A stretch of 64,000 nt of DNA from Sulfurimonas sp. (GCF_028714655.1 NZ_JAQTLY010000005.1:100504-164503), one strand, 5' to 3'; positions 40,710 through 51,189 are shown, counted from the stretch's first letter. Made by a program: numbers and translations. Notes: generated by a model not told the origin, from the letters alone.

Positions 40710-41993
40710 CTAAATCCACTTATAAAACGGTACACATTTAATCTCTATATCACTGTGAACAATTTCATCTTCACTATCTAATGTGATTATGATTCCGCTT
40801 TTAAGATTGAATAATTTACATGCTTCAACTAAGCCTTTTATCTCCCTGATCTTTGTGTCTTCGTCACTTATATCATAAGATACTTGTATGGCTTGCTTGA
40901 TAGAGTTATTTTCATGGATGATAAAGTCGCATTCACTGCTTTGCTCACGATAGTAAAATAAACCATCTGCATACCTTCTTTTAAGTTCCAAAAAAACGGC
41001 GTTTTCTAAAGATTTACCGATGTTATCCGAAAATTTAAACTCAGTGGCGTTGTTAAGACCTATATCAATACTATATATCTTTTTTTCACCAAGTTCTTTG
41101 TTTACGAGCGAGCCGTCATAACGATGAAGAGTAAGTGCGAGATAGATGTTTTGAACATACTCTAAAAAGTCATAGAGTGTATTTTTACCTATTTTTATGC
41201 CGCTTGATTTTAACTCATTATAAATTTTATTGATAGATATCTGCTTTGTTGAAGAGGCTATTACTCTCTTTAAAAAGAACTTTAAAGCTACGGTATTGGT
41301 GATGGCATATCTCTCTGCAAGATCTCTATATACAAGCACATTAAAATACTCTTGTAGCGTTTGGTTTTTATAACGCTCTTCTAAAAATAGCGTCTCAGGA
41401 AAACCGCCGTCTTTTAAAAAGAGACCCAGAGCGTTTTTTATGTAAGCTAAACTCTTTGACGAATGGAGGTCAACTTTAATATCTTTAAATGATAAATACT
41501 CACTAAATGAGAGCGGGAAAACCTCAAAAACAAGGGTTCTTCCTCTTAGACTTGTTGCTATCTCAGAACTTAGCAGTTTTGAGTTTGAACCTGTGATAAA
41601 TATATTTTTAGTAACAGTGTCATACAAGCGTCTTACAAACTTTTCCCATCCGTTGATGTTTTGAATCTCATCAAAGAAGAAGTAACACTCACTTAAGTTT
41701 TGCTCAGGGTAGAGTTCCATAAAACTCTGAATTATCAGGTCTAGCTCATCCACCGAGAGTTCAAGTCGCTCATCTTCAAAATTTAAAAATAAAATCTTTG
41801 TCTTATCAACACTATGTGTGAGCCGGTTTATCATCTCATAAAGGATAGATGTCTTTCCGCATCTTCTCACACCGATAAGCGTAATTATTTTTTTTGTATC
41901 AAACGGTGGCTTTAGTGTGCGAGGCTTTACATCAAAATACCCACTTAAATGAAAATCCCTGATAATCTGTTTTAGCTGTTCTTTCTTTTTCAT
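40710..41993 (-). CDS. AAA ATPase with DUF4143 (AAA_14 family), second copy
   Basis: The 427-residue protein has Walker A GVRRCGKTS at 41-49, Walker B CYFFFDEIQ near 105-112, sensor ITGSNSKLLSSE, and a C-terminal DUF4143 nuclease-like part (ECDFIIHE, AIQVSYDI). It is related only distantly to the copy at 19646. A TATAAT (42001-42006, minus strand) ends seven bases before the ATG and no ribosome site is seen, suggesting a leaderless transcript. Next to it is a MITE-like repeat. Confidence 0.86.
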   Translation of the reverse strand: MKKKEQLKQIIRDFHLSGYFDVKPRTLKPPFDTKKIITLIGVRRCGKTSILYEMINRLTHSVDKTKILFLNFEDERLELSVDELDLIIQSFMELYPEQNLSECYFFFDEIQNINGWEKFVRRLYDTVTKNIFITGSNSKLLSSEIATSLRGRTLVFEVFPLSFSEYLSFKDIKVDLHSSKSLAYIKNALGLFLKDGGFPETLFLEERYKNQTLQEYFNVLVYRDLAERYAITNTVALKFFLKRVIASSTKQISINKIYNELKSSGIKIGKNTLYDFLEYVQNIYLALTLHRYDGSLVNKELGEKKIYSIDIGLNNATEFKFSDNIGKSLENAVFLELKRRYADGLFYYREQSSECDFIIHENNSIKQAIQVSYDISDEDTKIREIKGLVEACKLFNLKSGIIITLDSEDEIVHSDIEIKCVPFYKWI

Positions 41994-42000
41994 AAAGAAG

Positions 42001-42006
42001 ATTATA
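42001..42006 (-). promoter_or_regulatory. -10 box for leaderless DUF4143 ATPase mRNA
   Basis: On the minus strand TATAAT is separated from the ATG (41993) by only CTTCTTT. This puts the expected transcription start at or next to the start codon. Confidence 0.5.
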
Positions 42007-42039
42007 TACTATTTTATCTTTTTTGTGGATAAAATATAC

Positions 42040-42153
42040 TAGACTTCTTTCATAACCTAAAAATTAGATTCCAAATCAAGTTTGGAATGACGAGATTTAT
42101 GAGTTTTCGTCATCCTGAACTTGATTCAGGATCTTTGGTTTGAAAGAAGTCTA
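42040..42153. repeat. Dispersed repeat family 1, copy F (MITE-like)
   Basis: The 114-bp element starts with the same TAGACTTCTTTCATAACCTA (42040-42059) as copy E and ends TTGGTTTGAAAGAAGTCTA, an imperfect inverted partner. It lacks the cccttgtggtacaag block and has instead gattccaaatcaagtttgg before the TCCTGAACTTGATTCAGGA core. Confidence 0.87.
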
Positions 42154-42241
42154 CTGTATATAACAATTAAAAGGGTCAAAATACCGCAAGATTAATAAAT
42201 ATATTGGTAAAATACCTATCTTAAATTTTACAGGATTTTTA

Positions 42242-43078
42242 ATGTATAAAATATTACTGCCTCTTATTTTTAGTGCGTTACTGTGTGCGGAGCCTATCAA
42301 CGGTGCCAGCGTCATCGTAAAAGGGGATATTATAACTCTTTATGATGTCAAAGAGGAGATGCGTGTATTGAATGTCAATTCAACGGTTGCAACCGACTCT
42401 TTAATAAGAAAAAAACTTGAAGCCGCGGAGATAAGCGAGAGAAAAATCAGCGTAACAAGCAGTGAAGTTTACGATGATATCAAAAAAGTAGCCGCTGCAA
42501 ACAAGATGGGCATAGATGAGTTTTATGAGGCGGTGAGAAACTCAAACGGATTTAGTTCTGCAGAGTTTAAAGAAAAAACAAAAGAGAAACTTCTCTCTCA
42601 AAAACTCTACTCTGCTATCGCTTACTCCTCAATTGAGACACCCAAAGAAGATGAGATAAAAGAGTATTATGAGCTGCATAAAGAGGATTTTTCACATCCT
42701 GTCGCTTTTAAAACTACGATATATAGTTCATACAGCAAAGATGCTCTTCAGAAAAAGATAACTACCCCGATGTACAACGCTAGCGATGTAAAAGTCGAAG
42801 AACAGGTACTTCCGTTTGAGAGAATTTCGCCGGAGCTTGCTAAACTGCTTCAAAATACGCAAATAAACAGCTTCACTCCGATAATATCCGAACCAAACGG
42901 CTCTTTTGTAAGCTTTTACCTAAAAGAGATTCAAAATCCGAAAGAGACGAATTATGAGGGTCTAAAAAATCAGATAGTCAATCTGATTATGGAACGAAAG
43001 AGAGAGCAAGTTCTAAGCGACTACTTTGCAAGACTAAGAGGTAATGCAGAGATTCAAGTTATCAGAGAAGTAAAATAA
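42242..43078 (+). CDS. SurA-like periplasmic chaperone/peptidyl-prolyl isomerase family protein
   Basis: The 278-residue protein has a signal peptide (MYKILLPLIFSALLCA), then GASVIVKGDIITLYDVKEEM, typical of SurA N-domains, a helical part (about 40-130) and a shortened parvulin-like domain (about 150-250; FTPIISEPNGSFVSFYLKEI). It probably helps outer-membrane proteins fold. Isomerase activity is uncertain because the parvulin core is reduced. AGGA precedes the ATG; the next gene follows by four bases. Confidence 0.78.
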   Translation: MYKILLPLIFSALLCAEPINGASVIVKGDIITLYDVKEEMRVLNVNSTVATDSLIRKKLEAAEISERKISVTSSEVYDDIKKVAAANKMGIDEFYEAVRNSNGFSSAEFKEKTKEKLLSQKLYSAIAYSSIETPKEDEIKEYYELHKEDFSHPVAFKTTIYSSYSKDALQKKITTPMYNASDVKVEEQVLPFERISPELAKLLQNTQINSFTPIISEPNGSFVSFYLKEIQNPKETNYEGLKNQIVNLIMERKREQVLSDYFARLRGNAEIQVIREVK

Positions 43079-43082
43079 TAAA

Positions 43083-43520
43083 ATGTTAAGCGACGAAAAT
43101 TTTATAAAAATTGCACAAGAGATAGCAACGGCTTCAAAATGCGTCTCTAAACAAGTAGGTGCAGTGATTGTAAAAGACGGAAGAATACTCAGCACGGGCT
43201 ACAACGGTACTCCCTCAGGATATATAAACTGCTGTGAGCACTGGAGCGGAGAGTATACCGCAGAGCACCACGAATGGTCAAAAACTTATGAGATACACGC
43301 GGAAATGAATGCAATCATTTGGGCAGCAAGAAAAGGGATTAGTGTAGAGAGTGCGACTATCTATGTTACGCTTGAACCGTGCAGCGAGTGCAGTAAAAAC
43401 TTAATCGCAAGCGGTATAAAACGCATTGTGTACTTAAAACCTTATGAACATACGCACTCAGAAGTAATCTCAAAATTTATTAAAGATAACGGCGTAAGCA
43501 TAGAAAAACTCGGGGAGTAA
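43083..43520 (+). CDS. dCMP/cytidine deaminase family protein (ComEB-like)
   Basis: The 145-residue zinc deaminase has the HAE motif at 72-74 (IHAEMNAI) and PCSEC at 99-103, the two zinc-ligand blocks of the cytidine deaminase fold. Extra CC...H residues at 50-53 resemble the second zinc site of dCMP deaminases, so conversion of dCMP to dUMP is the best guess. It sits in an operon between the SurA-like and NifU-like genes. Confidence 0.88.
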   Translation: MLSDENFIKIAQEIATASKCVSKQVGAVIVKDGRILSTGYNGTPSGYINCCEHWSGEYTAEHHEWSKTYEIHAEMNAIIWAARKGISVESATIYVTLEPCSECSKNLIASGIKRIVYLKPYEHTHSEVISKFIKDNGVSIEKLGE

Positions 43521-43524
43521 AAAA

Positions 43525-44067
43525 ATGGTTGAAGATAAAGAACTGCAGGCAGAAATCGGCAAACATCTTATGCAGCCGGAAAATTACGGCAAACTTGAAG
43601 ATGCAGATTGCATCGGAATAGGCATAGACCACGCTACGAAAAGTTATGTAATTATGTACATCAAAAGAGATGAGAAGTTTATAACTGATGTAAAATTCGG
43701 CACAAACGGCACGCAAGATACAACAACGCTTGGCTCGCTTTTTACCGAAATGATAAAAGGCGATGAGGTGGTAAATGCGCTAGAGACGACTTCAGCGCTG
43801 GAAAATGAACTAAAAGAGAGTTACGCTTCTCTTCCTGCTCCAAAGGTAGATATGTCAAAGCCCGAGGGAGAGCAGGTTGAACGCATCTCAACCGAACATC
43901 AAGACAGCGCAAATATGGTTCTTACCGCTTTTCGTGCCGCAATGCGACATTATGACCGCAAACAAGGCGGCATAAAAGAAGATCAGTTTGAGATGAGCAT
44001 ATCAAAAACTTGTCCATACTCTACTACGGAGTGTCATTTTGTAAAAAAGGCAAGCGACCGCTCGTAA
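43525..44067 (+). CDS. NifU/IscU-fold protein lacking the scaffold cysteines
   Basis: The 180-residue protein follows the NifU N-domain pattern (HLMQPENYGKLEDADCIGIG, KFITDVKFGTNGTQDTTTLGSLFTEMIKG). All three conserved Fe-S ligand cysteines are gone: NPxCGD reads DHATKS, the GCG site reads TNGTQ, and the third site around 125 has no Cys. The only cysteines are C29, C163 and C170, the last two in CPYSTTEC. It is therefore unlikely to be an ordinary scaffold. It may be a regulator or carrier using the C-terminal pair. GGGAG precedes the ATG. Confidence 0.8.
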   Translation: MVEDKELQAEIGKHLMQPENYGKLEDADCIGIGIDHATKSYVIMYIKRDEKFITDVKFGTNGTQDTTTLGSLFTEMIKGDEVVNALETTSALENELKESYASLPAPKVDMSKPEGEQVERISTEHQDSANMVLTAFRAAMRHYDRKQGGIKEDQFEMSISKTCPYSTTECHFVKKASDRS

Positions 44068-44081
44068 AGTCGCTCTTTTTT
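44053..44081 (+). terminator. Terminator after the NifU-like gene
   Basis: AGCGAC (44053-44058) pairs with GTCGCT (44069-44074) and is followed by CTTTTTT. The stem overlaps the last codons and the stop. Confidence 0.75.
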
Positions 44082-44236
44082 ATCTACCCTAACTCTGCCC
44101 TTGCTAATTGAGCTTTCTGAACAAACATAGATTACTTCGTCGTAAACTCCCTGCAATGACCATCTTACATTATGAATCTAATAGCCGATTTTATGATAGT
44201 ATATACAAATAACTTTCATATCAGAGGGCTTTTCTT

Positions 44237-46603
44237 ATGCAATACATACGCTTTTTCAGTGAACTTAATATAGGTGATATTTCTATCGTCGGCGGTAAAA
44301 ACGCTTCGCTTGGAGAGATGTACCAAAACCTGACTCTAAAGGGTGTAAATATTCCAAACGGTTTTGCTACCACAAGCGATGCTTACTGGCTGCTTTTGCA
44401 AGAAAACGGCATTAAGGATAAAATTGCCCAAATTCTGAGTGATTTGGATATAGCCGATACCGATAATCTCCAAAAGCGCGGACTTGAAGTCCGTACCCTT
44501 ATTTTAAACTCACATCTTCCAAAAGCACTCGTTGATGAACTTCTTGAAGCATATAAAATATTATCAAATCAGTATAACTCACAAAATATCGATGTAGCGG
44601 TTCGCTCATCGGGAACTGCCGAAGATTTGCCCGATGCCTCTTTTGCGGGGCAACAAGAGACTTTTTTAAATGTCAACTCCAAAGAAGCTCTGCTTGAGAG
44701 CGTATTGCGTTGTTTTGCTTCGCTGTTTACCGACCGTGCTATCAGCTACCGCACAAGCCGAGGATTTAGCCATTTCAAAGTTGCCCTCTCCGTTGGCGTG
44801 CAGAAGATGGTGCGAAGCGATATCTCTTCAAGCGGAATTATGTTTACCATAGACACAGAGAGCGGTTCAGAGAATCTCATACTTATCAACTCCATCTGGG
44901 GCTTGGGTGAAAATGTGGTAAGCGGGCGAGTAAACGCAGATGAGTTTTTTATCTTTAAACCTACTCTGAAAAATGGAATCAACACTATTTTAAAACACTC
45001 TTTGGGAAGCAAAAAAGAGAAGATGTTGTACAGCGAAGATAAACGCACTATAAATGTCGGAACTACGAAAGAGGAGCAAGAAAGCTTCTCTATAAACGAT
45101 GATGAAGTGATAAAACTTGCGAAGCAGGCACTCCTTGTAGAAGAGCATTACGGACGACCGATGGATATCGAATGGGCAAAAGACGGGAACGACTCTAAGC
45201 TCTACATCGTTCAGGCAAGACCGGAAACCGTGATGAGCAAACAAAACAAAAGTATGACAAGCAAACAGTATTCACTTAATGCAAAAGATGCAAAAATTTT
45301 AACATCGGGACGGGCAATCGGTGAAAAAATAGGTATCGGAAAAATAACCGTTATAAATGATACAACCGAATTTGCACGCTTTAAAGAGGGCGATATCTTA
45401 GTAGCAGATACGACAAACCCCGACTGGGAGCCTGTTATGAAAAAAGCTTCGGCAGTCATAACCAACCGCGGAAGCCGTACATGCCATGCGGCTATCGTTG
45501 CTAGAGAGATAGGCGTACCTGCCGTAGTCGGATGCGGCAATGCAACGGCAGTTTTGCAAGATGGGCAAAAAGTGACCGTCAGTTGTGCCGAGGGCGATGA
45601 GGGGTATGTGTATGAAGGAGAGCTTGAGTACTACATCAAAACGATAGATATGAGCAAACTTCAACCTACAAAAACCAAACTCTTCGTAAATGTCGGAAAT
45701 CCCGCAGAGGCTTTTAACTTTGCAAAAATGCCAAACGACGGAGTCGGGCTTGCTAGAATGGAGTTTATTATGAACAACTCCATCAACGCTCATCCTATGG
45801 CGCTTGTTGATATGCACAAAGGAATAAGCGTTACAGATGAGGATAAAATCCGCTCTTTTATGACTCCGTGCAGTGATACAAAAGAGTTCTTTTTGCAAAA
45901 AATCAGCGAGGGTGTGGGGATGATTGCGGCTGCTTTTTACCCAAAACCGGTAATTATAAGAACGAGTGATTTTAAAAGCAACGAGTATCGCGGTATGACG
46001 GGCGGTCTTATTTATGAGGCAGAGGAAGAAAATCCTATGATAGGCTTTCGCGGTGCAAGCCGTTACTACGATGATAGTTACCGCGAAGCGTTTATGTGGG
46101 AGTGCGAGGCATTAAAGAGAGTGCGCGACGATATGGGACTTACGAATATTAAAATCATGATTCCGTTTGTCCGCACTCCGCAAGAGGGCAAAAAAGTTAT
46201 AGAGATTATGCACAAACAAGGGCTTACTCAAGGCAAAAACTCTCTTGAGATTTATGCAATGTGCGAAATTCCCGCAAATGTTATCATAGCGGATGAGTTT
46301 TTAGAAGTTTTTGACGGCTACTCCATCGGCTCAAACGACTTAACTCAACTCACCCTCGGGGTTGACAGGGAGAGTGCAAAAATCGCCCATATATTTGACG
46401 AGAGAAACGAAGCGGTTAAGAGAATGTTGAAAATGGCAATAGAAGCATGCAAAACAAGAGGCAAATACATAGGCATCTGCGGACAAGCCCCCTCAGACTA
46501 CCCTGAAATCACGGAGTTTTTGGTGCAAAATGGGATAGATTCTATTTCGCTAAATCCTGATTCGCTCTTTAAGATGCGTCAAGTGGTGAGTGATTTGGAA
46601 TAG
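44237..46603 (+). CDS. ppsA: Phosphoenolpyruvate synthase
   Basis: The 788-residue enzyme makes PEP from pyruvate and ATP, the gluconeogenic step that follows reductive-TCA carbon fixation in this group. It has the N-terminal ATP-grasp domain ([23 protein letters not shown]), the phosphohistidine domain with [19 protein letters not shown] near 410-430, and the C-terminal TIM barrel with [16 protein letters not shown] and [12 protein letters not shown]. The start has AGAGGGC upstream. It overlaps the convergent P-type ATPase gene by 25 bases. Confidence 0.95.
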   Translation: MQYIRFFSELNIGDISIVGGKNASLGEMYQNLTLKGVNIPNGFATTSDAYWLLLQENGIKDKIAQILSDLDIADTDNLQKRGLEVRTLILNSHLPKALVDELLEAYKILSNQYNSQNIDVAVRSSGTAEDLPDASFAGQQETFLNVNSKEALLESVLRCFASLFTDRAISYRTSRGFSHFKVALSVGVQKMVRSDISSSGIMFTIDTESGSENLILINSIWGLGENVVSGRVNADEFFIFKPTLKNGINTILKHSLGSKKEKMLYSEDKRTINVGTTKEEQESFSINDDEVIKLAKQALLVEEHYGRPMDIEWAKDGNDSKLYIVQARPETVMSKQNKSMTSKQYSLNAKDAKILTSGRAIGEKIGIGKITVINDTTEFARFKEGDILVADTTNPDWEPVMKKASAVITNRGSRTCHAAIVAREIGVPAVVGCGNATAVLQDGQKVTVSCAEGDEGYVYEGELEYYIKTIDMSKLQPTKTKLFVNVGNPAEAFNFAKMPNDGVGLARMEFIMNNSINAHPMALVDMHKGISVTDEDKIRSFMTPCSDTKEFFLQKISEGVGMIAAAFYPKPVIIRTSDFKSNEYRGMTGGLIYEAEEENPMIGFRGASRYYDDSYREAFMWECEALKRVRDDMGLTNIKIMIPFVRTPQEGKKVIEIMHKQGLTQGKNSLEIYAMCEIPANVIIADEFLEVFDGYSIGSNDLTQLTLGVDRESAKIAHIFDERNEAVKRMLKMAIEACKTRGKYIGICGQAPSDYPEITEFLVQNGIDSISLNPDSLFKMRQVVSDLE

Positions 46604-49164
46604 TATTTTTTTCTAAAATACTTTTCAAGTTCCATTACCGCAACTAATGTCATAGCAATAAATAGCAGTGCAGCCCACATCGATAAACTAACAGGCTCAA
46701 TGCTCAGCAGTGATTGCATAAAAGGGTTATACATCGATATAATGTGAGCACCCTGAGCGGCTAAAATAGACACCCATAAAAATTTATTTTGAAAATGATT
46801 TATTTTAAAAATAGAGTTATTTTCACTGCGTGAATTAAATATATGTACATTTTCAAACAACACCATTAAAAGCAATGTAAGATTTCTTGCCGCATCCTCT
46901 TGATAACCAAACTTAAGCAGGGTATAAAAAAGGGCAAATGCCAAGATACCCATGTAAAGACCGCCGACAACCACTCTGCTCATCATAATTTTATTAAATA
47001 TAGGTTCTTTTGGGTCGCGCGGTTTACGCTTTAGTATCCCCGGTTCAGCTTTTTCAGTAGCAAGAGCTACATCTTGAAAGCCGTTTGCAACCAAATTCAG
47101 CCATAAAAGCTGTACCGGAAGCAGCGGAGTAGGGATAAAAAACAGCATTGAGAGCAAAATAAGAACTATCTCCGCCAACCCCGTAGCTATTAAAAGATGG
47201 GTAACTTTGCGAATATTGTCATATGCTACCCGCCCCTCTTCTATGCCATTGACAATAGAATTAAACGCATCATCCGTCAAAATCAAATCACTTGACTCGC
47301 GTGCAACATCCGTACCGCTTTTTCCCATTGCGATGCCTATATTTGCAAATTTAAGCGCCGGTGCGTCATTTACGCCGTCTCCCGTAACTGCTACAAAGTG
47401 ACCGAGATCTTGAAATGTTTTAACTATAAGCTGTTTTTGCTCAGGTGAGACTCGTGCAAAGACTCGCTTATGAGCAATCTCTTCTTTATGCGCTCCCCTT
47501 TCTATCCAGTGAGAAATTTCCACTCCGTCCATTACCTCATCTTTGCTAATTGCAATGCCTAACTCTCTTGCTATAAAAAATGCCGTATTTGGATGATCAC
47601 CGGTTACCATTATAACCTCAATCCCTGCTCTCTCGGTAGTTTTTACAGCTTCTTTTACTCCTTCACGCAAAGGGTCTGTGATGACGGCAAACCCAAGATA
47701 GATATAACCTTCTTTGGCAATGTCGCTCTCATTGCTTGCTTTATACGCCAAAGCGATATTCCTAAATCCTTTAGCAGCCCACTCATCCACTTGTTTTAAA
47801 ATATACTCTTTTTTATCATCATTCATTTCACACTTGCTAAGTATAACCTCCGGTGAACCTTTGATAAAATGTAATTTTTTATACTCAATCTCATAACTGG
47901 CAGCAGAGTATTTATTTACAGGCTCATAAGGCACACTGTTTATAGCTTTGAGACTTTTATGTTTTTCAAAGAGCGACTCATCCAAGGCAAGTGCATATCT
48001 TGCTAACGCAACATCAACCTGATCCCCAATAAAAACAAATTCATCACTCTCTTTATGAAAAGTTGATTCATTACATAAAATTGCTCCAAGAAGCAGATAT
48101 TCATTGATATGTTCGCTTGGGCTATAGATTTGTTCAGGCGTTACAAAATGCTCGACACTAAGACGATTTTGAGTCATTGTTCCGGTTTTATCACTTGCAA
48201 TAAGCGTACAAGAGCCAAGTCCTTCAATGGCTGAGAGTCTGCGAACTATGACATTTCGTCTGCTCATAACAGCGCTTGCAACACTAAGTGCCACCGTGAT
48301 AGCTACCGGAAGTCCCTCGGGAATGGCAGATATAGCCAATATTACCGTTAAGAAAAATATATCTTTAAGCGGCATTTCTTGATAAATGCCGAGCATAATA
48401 ATCAATAGTGCGACCCCGCCGATCATCTTAGATATATTTACTGAAAATATCTCCATTCGAAGCATTAACGGCGGTTTTGCAGTTTTGGCGGTGGCAAGAA
48501 GCGCGGCTATTTTACCGACTTCTGTTTGATTTGCGATAGCCGTCACTACTCCGATTGCCCGACCTCTTGTAACCAAAGAGCCCGCATATAGCATATTTTG
48601 TCTCTCACCGATAGGCTCATCGGCATTGGTGGAGATATAAGCGGGATTTTTATTTACATCAATGGACTCACCGGTAAGAAGAGACTCATTTACTTGAAGT
48701 TCATTAGTTTCTATAAGTCGTATATCAGCGGGTACCTTAACACCTGATTCAAAAAAAACAATATCCCCGACCGTAACATCTTCGCTTGATATTTCAACTC
48801 TATGTCCATCTCTTAAAACATTGACAAAAGTTTTGATTACTCTCTTTAGAGCATCGGCTCTCTCACCGGCAATATACTCCTGATATGCTCCGACTATCGC
48901 ATTTATGCTAAGCGCCACCATTATAAATCCGGCATCTCCAAACTCCTTAATAGCTAATGAAACACCGGCAGCCAATAACAAAATATAGATAACAGGGCTT
49001 TTAAACTGCTCTACAAATATCCAAAAAATAGTGCGTTTTTTAGCTTCTTGTAAAATATTTTTCCCGTAATGCTCGCTGCGAGACAGAACTTCTTGTTTGC
49101 TCAATCCATCTACACTGCACCCTAAATCTCGAAGAGTCTCTTCTACGCTTTTAATGTGGAACAT
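46579..49164 (-). CDS. P2-type cation-transporting ATPase (Ca2+-ATPase-like)
   Basis: The 861-residue membrane pump has LTGES near 165, the phosphorylation site SDKTGTMTQ near 330, [13 protein letters not shown] near 600, and TM4 with [13 protein letters not shown], the P2A (SERCA/PMCA) pattern. TM6 reads [16 protein letters not shown] where Ca2+ pumps have NLVTDG, so the cation-binding Asp is Asn. I start at ATG 49164, which has GGAGGAG at ideal spacing; the TTG six bases upstream directly abuts that site. Transported ion uncertain. Confidence 0.9.
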   Translation of the reverse strand: MFHIKSVEETLRDLGCSVDGLSKQEVLSRSEHYGKNILQEAKKRTIFWIFVEQFKSPVIYILLLAAGVSLAIKEFGDAGFIMVALSINAIVGAYQEYIAGERADALKRVIKTFVNVLRDGHRVEISSEDVTVGDIVFFESGVKVPADIRLIETNELQVNESLLTGESIDVNKNPAYISTNADEPIGERQNMLYAGSLVTRGRAIGVVTAIANQTEVGKIAALLATAKTAKPPLMLRMEIFSVNISKMIGGVALLIIMLGIYQEMPLKDIFFLTVILAISAIPEGLPVAITVALSVASAVMSRRNVIVRRLSAIEGLGSCTLIASDKTGTMTQNRLSVEHFVTPEQIYSPSEHINEYLLLGAILCNESTFHKESDEFVFIGDQVDVALARYALALDESLFEKHKSLKAINSVPYEPVNKYSAASYEIEYKKLHFIKGSPEVILSKCEMNDDKKEYILKQVDEWAAKGFRNIALAYKASNESDIAKEGYIYLGFAVITDPLREGVKEAVKTTERAGIEVIMVTGDHPNTAFFIARELGIAISKDEVMDGVEISHWIERGAHKEEIAHKRVFARVSPEQKQLIVKTFQDLGHFVAVTGDGVNDAPALKFANIGIAMGKSGTDVARESSDLILTDDAFNSIVNGIEEGRVAYDNIRKVTHLLIATGLAEIVLILLSMLFFIPTPLLPVQLLWLNLVANGFQDVALATEKAEPGILKRKPRDPKEPIFNKIMMSRVVVGGLYMGILAFALFYTLLKFGYQEDAARNLTLLLMVLFENVHIFNSRSENNSIFKINHFQNKFLWVSILAAQGAHIISMYNPFMQSLLSIEPVSLSMWAALLFIAMTLVAVMELEKYFRKKYYSKSLTT

Positions 49165-49258
49165 AAACAACTCCTCCCCGCTATATACACATTATCATAG
49201 TTTCTACTAGCTTAAACTCGACTTCAATATAAAATAAAATTATGATAGAATTCCACCG

Positions 49259-49528
49259 ATGAAATTTAATTTGCTCTTATCAATTCTCTTTGCTATTGTC
49301 ACAAGCTTTGCCGCTATCCATGAGGTAGAGCATATCAAACAAAACAGCGACAGTTCGTCATGTTTGATTTGTACGGTTAACAGCAATATTCTTAGTGCGG
49401 ATGCAGTCACGCTTACTGCAGATATCCAGCCCTTACACTTTGAGAAAATAGCACAAGAAAATTCAGTTTCATACTCATATACAAAAATAAACTTCAACCA
49501 AAACCGCGCCCCTCCTAAAATATCCTAA
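49259..49528 (+). CDS. Small secreted protein with CxxC, metal-cluster associated
   Basis: The 89-residue protein has a signal peptide (LLLSILFAIVTSFAAI) followed by HEVEHIKQ and SSSCLICTVNSN, then a polar tail. The H..EH...CxxC arrangement recalls DUF2946-type small metal-associated proteins but the match is loose. It precedes the outer-membrane protein, binding protein and permease of a metal-uptake cluster. TAGAAT ends seven bases before the ATG without a Shine-Dalgarno, so it may be leaderless. Confidence 0.65.
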   Translation: MKFNLLLSILFAIVTSFAAIHEVEHIKQNSDSSSCLICTVNSNILSADAVTLTADIQPLHFEKIAQENSVSYSYTKINFNQNRAPPKIS

Positions 49529-49543
49529 AACAATAAAAATATT

Positions 49544-49670
49544 AAAACTTCTTATTAATTAGAGATTGCCGCGCTTCGCTCGCAATGGCAGAAGTGTGGC
49601 AATCTCTATGCCAGTCATTGCGAGGAGCAAAGCGACGAAGCAATCTAAAAACATCTTTAATAAGAAGTTT
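49544..49670. repeat. Dispersed repeat family 2 copy enclosed by a 14-bp perfect inverted repeat
   Basis: AAACTTCTTATTAA (49544-49557) and its exact complement TTAATAAGAAGTTT (49657-49670) enclose two inverted family-2 units (agattgccgcgcttcgctcg at 49563 and cattgcgaggagcaaagcg... ending 49646). The whole 127 bases can fold into one long hairpin, MITE-like in form. No gene is present. Confidence 0.85.
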
Positions 49671-49728
49671 CAATTAATAAAAAATAAAAAACTTTACAAA
49701 AATAAAAAAATATTTAGGATAAAAAACA

Positions 49729-50988
49729 ATGAAAAAAATATTATTGGCAAGCACACTTTGTGCAACTTTGGTTTACGGTGAAGCGGCAAAATTACTGCCG
49801 GTAGAAAAAAGAACTTTTGATCAATCAAAATATATTCCCGATATTTCGGCTATTTTGGATTTCTCTTATGTAAACAACAGTGTAGGAAATGATGAAATTG
49901 CTCACTTAGAACTTCCGGGTATTGCTCACGGGCTTTTAGGAGAACATTCTCACGGTACTTCAAACCATGCAACATACAACTCAAAACAGGGTTTTAACCT
50001 AAACTATGCAGAAGTTGTACTCTCAAGCAATGTTGACCCGTTCTTTAGCATGGACGCAGTTTTTCACTTTAGCAAAAATGGCGTTGAAGTAGAAGAAGCT
50101 TATTTTACGACTACTGCTTTGGGCAACGGACTAAGAGCAAGAGGCGGGAAACTTAACTCAAATTTCGGATATTTAAACGCACAACACCACCACTACTGGG
50201 ATTTTGGAGATATGCCGCTTGTTTATGAAGCATTTTTGGGAATGCACGGTATAAATGAGCTGGGTGCTCAAATCCAGTGGACGGCTCCGACACCGTTTTA
50301 CCTAATGGCGGGTGTTGAGGTGCTTCAAGGCGAAAATGAACAGATGTTCGGAAACAAGACCATAGGCAATGTTGAAAATCCGATAGCAAAAGGGGATAAT
50401 GCGCCATCGCTTTATGTCGGATATGTTAAAGCTTCTCACGATATAGGCGATACAACTATTTTTGGAGGAGTGTCTTACGCACAAGGAAGCTCAAGAATAG
50501 ATCATAGCGAAGATGAAACACCGTATGTTTTTAGCGGGGATAGCAAACTTTACGGAGCAGATTTCGTAGTTCTGCACTCTCTGAATTCGTATAGCTCTAT
50601 AAAATGGCAAAGCGAGTGGCTAAGCCGAGAAATGGATGGGGTTCAATACAATTTAAACCCGATATCAAGTCCAAATATAAACAAAAAACAGAGCGGTCTT
50701 TACTCTCAACTTATATACACGCATGACAAAAACTGGAAAACGGGTGTAAGATACGATACAATCTATAAAAATGATGTAAAAGAAGACGGCATCGATACTA
50801 ACAAACCAAATGACTTTAAAAAGTACTCTGCGATGATAGAGTACCACACAAGCGAATTTGCCCGTTTTAGACTTCAGTATAACCGCAATGAAGCAATGTA
50901 CAACGAAGATGGAAACAGAGTCGATATAAATACGATTATGCTTCAGGCAAATATCTCCATAGGCGCACACGCGGCACATAGTTTTTAA
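49729..50988 (+). CDS. Outer-membrane beta-barrel protein, probable metal-associated porin
   Basis: The 419-residue protein has a signal peptide (MKKILLASTLCATLVYG) and a barrel-like sequence of alternating residues, ending NIMLQANISIGAHAAHSF with a terminal Phe. Two His-rich segments are visible: GIAHGLLGEHSHGTSNHA near 65-82 and LNAQHHHYWDFGDMP near 144-158. With the ZnuA/ZnuB-like genes downstream, it probably admits or binds zinc at the cell surface (inference). There is no TonB plug, so it is not a classic receptor. Confidence 0.75.
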   Translation: MKKILLASTLCATLVYGEAAKLLPVEKRTFDQSKYIPDISAILDFSYVNNSVGNDEIAHLELPGIAHGLLGEHSHGTSNHATYNSKQGFNLNYAEVVLSSNVDPFFSMDAVFHFSKNGVEVEEAYFTTTALGNGLRARGGKLNSNFGYLNAQHHHYWDFGDMPLVYEAFLGMHGINELGAQIQWTAPTPFYLMAGVEVLQGENEQMFGNKTIGNVENPIAKGDNAPSLYVGYVKASHDIGDTTIFGGVSYAQGSSRIDHSEDETPYVFSGDSKLYGADFVVLHSLNSYSSIKWQSEWLSREMDGVQYNLNPISSPNINKKQSGLYSQLIYTHDKNWKTGVRYDTIYKNDVKEDGIDTNKPNDFKKYSAMIEYHTSEFARFRLQYNRNEAMYNEDGNRVDINTIMLQANISIGAHAAHSF

Positions 50989-50992
50989 TTAT

Positions 50993-51087
50993 AAGAACGA
51001 TGTCGGAAGTAATTCCGCCATCTACGCTAGCCGCTACGGCACAAACGAAGTTTCTTTAGAAAAGCTTGCCTCAGAGGAGGCAGAATA
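50993..51087. repeat. Structured intergenic sequence with short hairpins
   Basis: The 265-base gap 50989-51253 starts with stems CGGAA-gtaa-TTCCG, GCCG-cta-CGGC and GCCTC-agag-GAGGC in close succession. An apparent reading frame across it breaks within 35 codons and is not convincing. It may end the porin transcript or be a repeat fragment. Confidence 0.4.
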
Positions 51088-51110
51088 AGAGAATGATGAA
51101 CAGTCACCCA

Positions 51111-51189
51111 GATCTAACGAAGCTCGCAATGACGGTCATTTGTCATTGCGAGCGAAGCGCGGCAATCTGGGTAACAAGCGCAGCAATCT
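51111..51189. repeat. Dispersed repeat family 2 copy
   Basis: agatctaacgaagctcgcaa-tgac followed by gtcattgcgagcgaagcgcg-gcaatct and a trailing agcaatct form the usual inverted pair, just upstream of the znuA-like gene. Confidence 0.82.

Noticed and set aside
50989..51104. A possible coding remnant reading NDVGSNSAIYASRYGTNEVSLEK after the porin gene
   Set aside because: The frame is short, has no start codon of its own, breaks after a run of A, and the region is better explained by several short hairpins.
9723..51189. CRISPR array from the regularly appearing GTCATTGCGAG repeats
   Set aside because: The units are scattered over 40 kb in mixed orientation, lack uniform spacers, and no cas genes are present.
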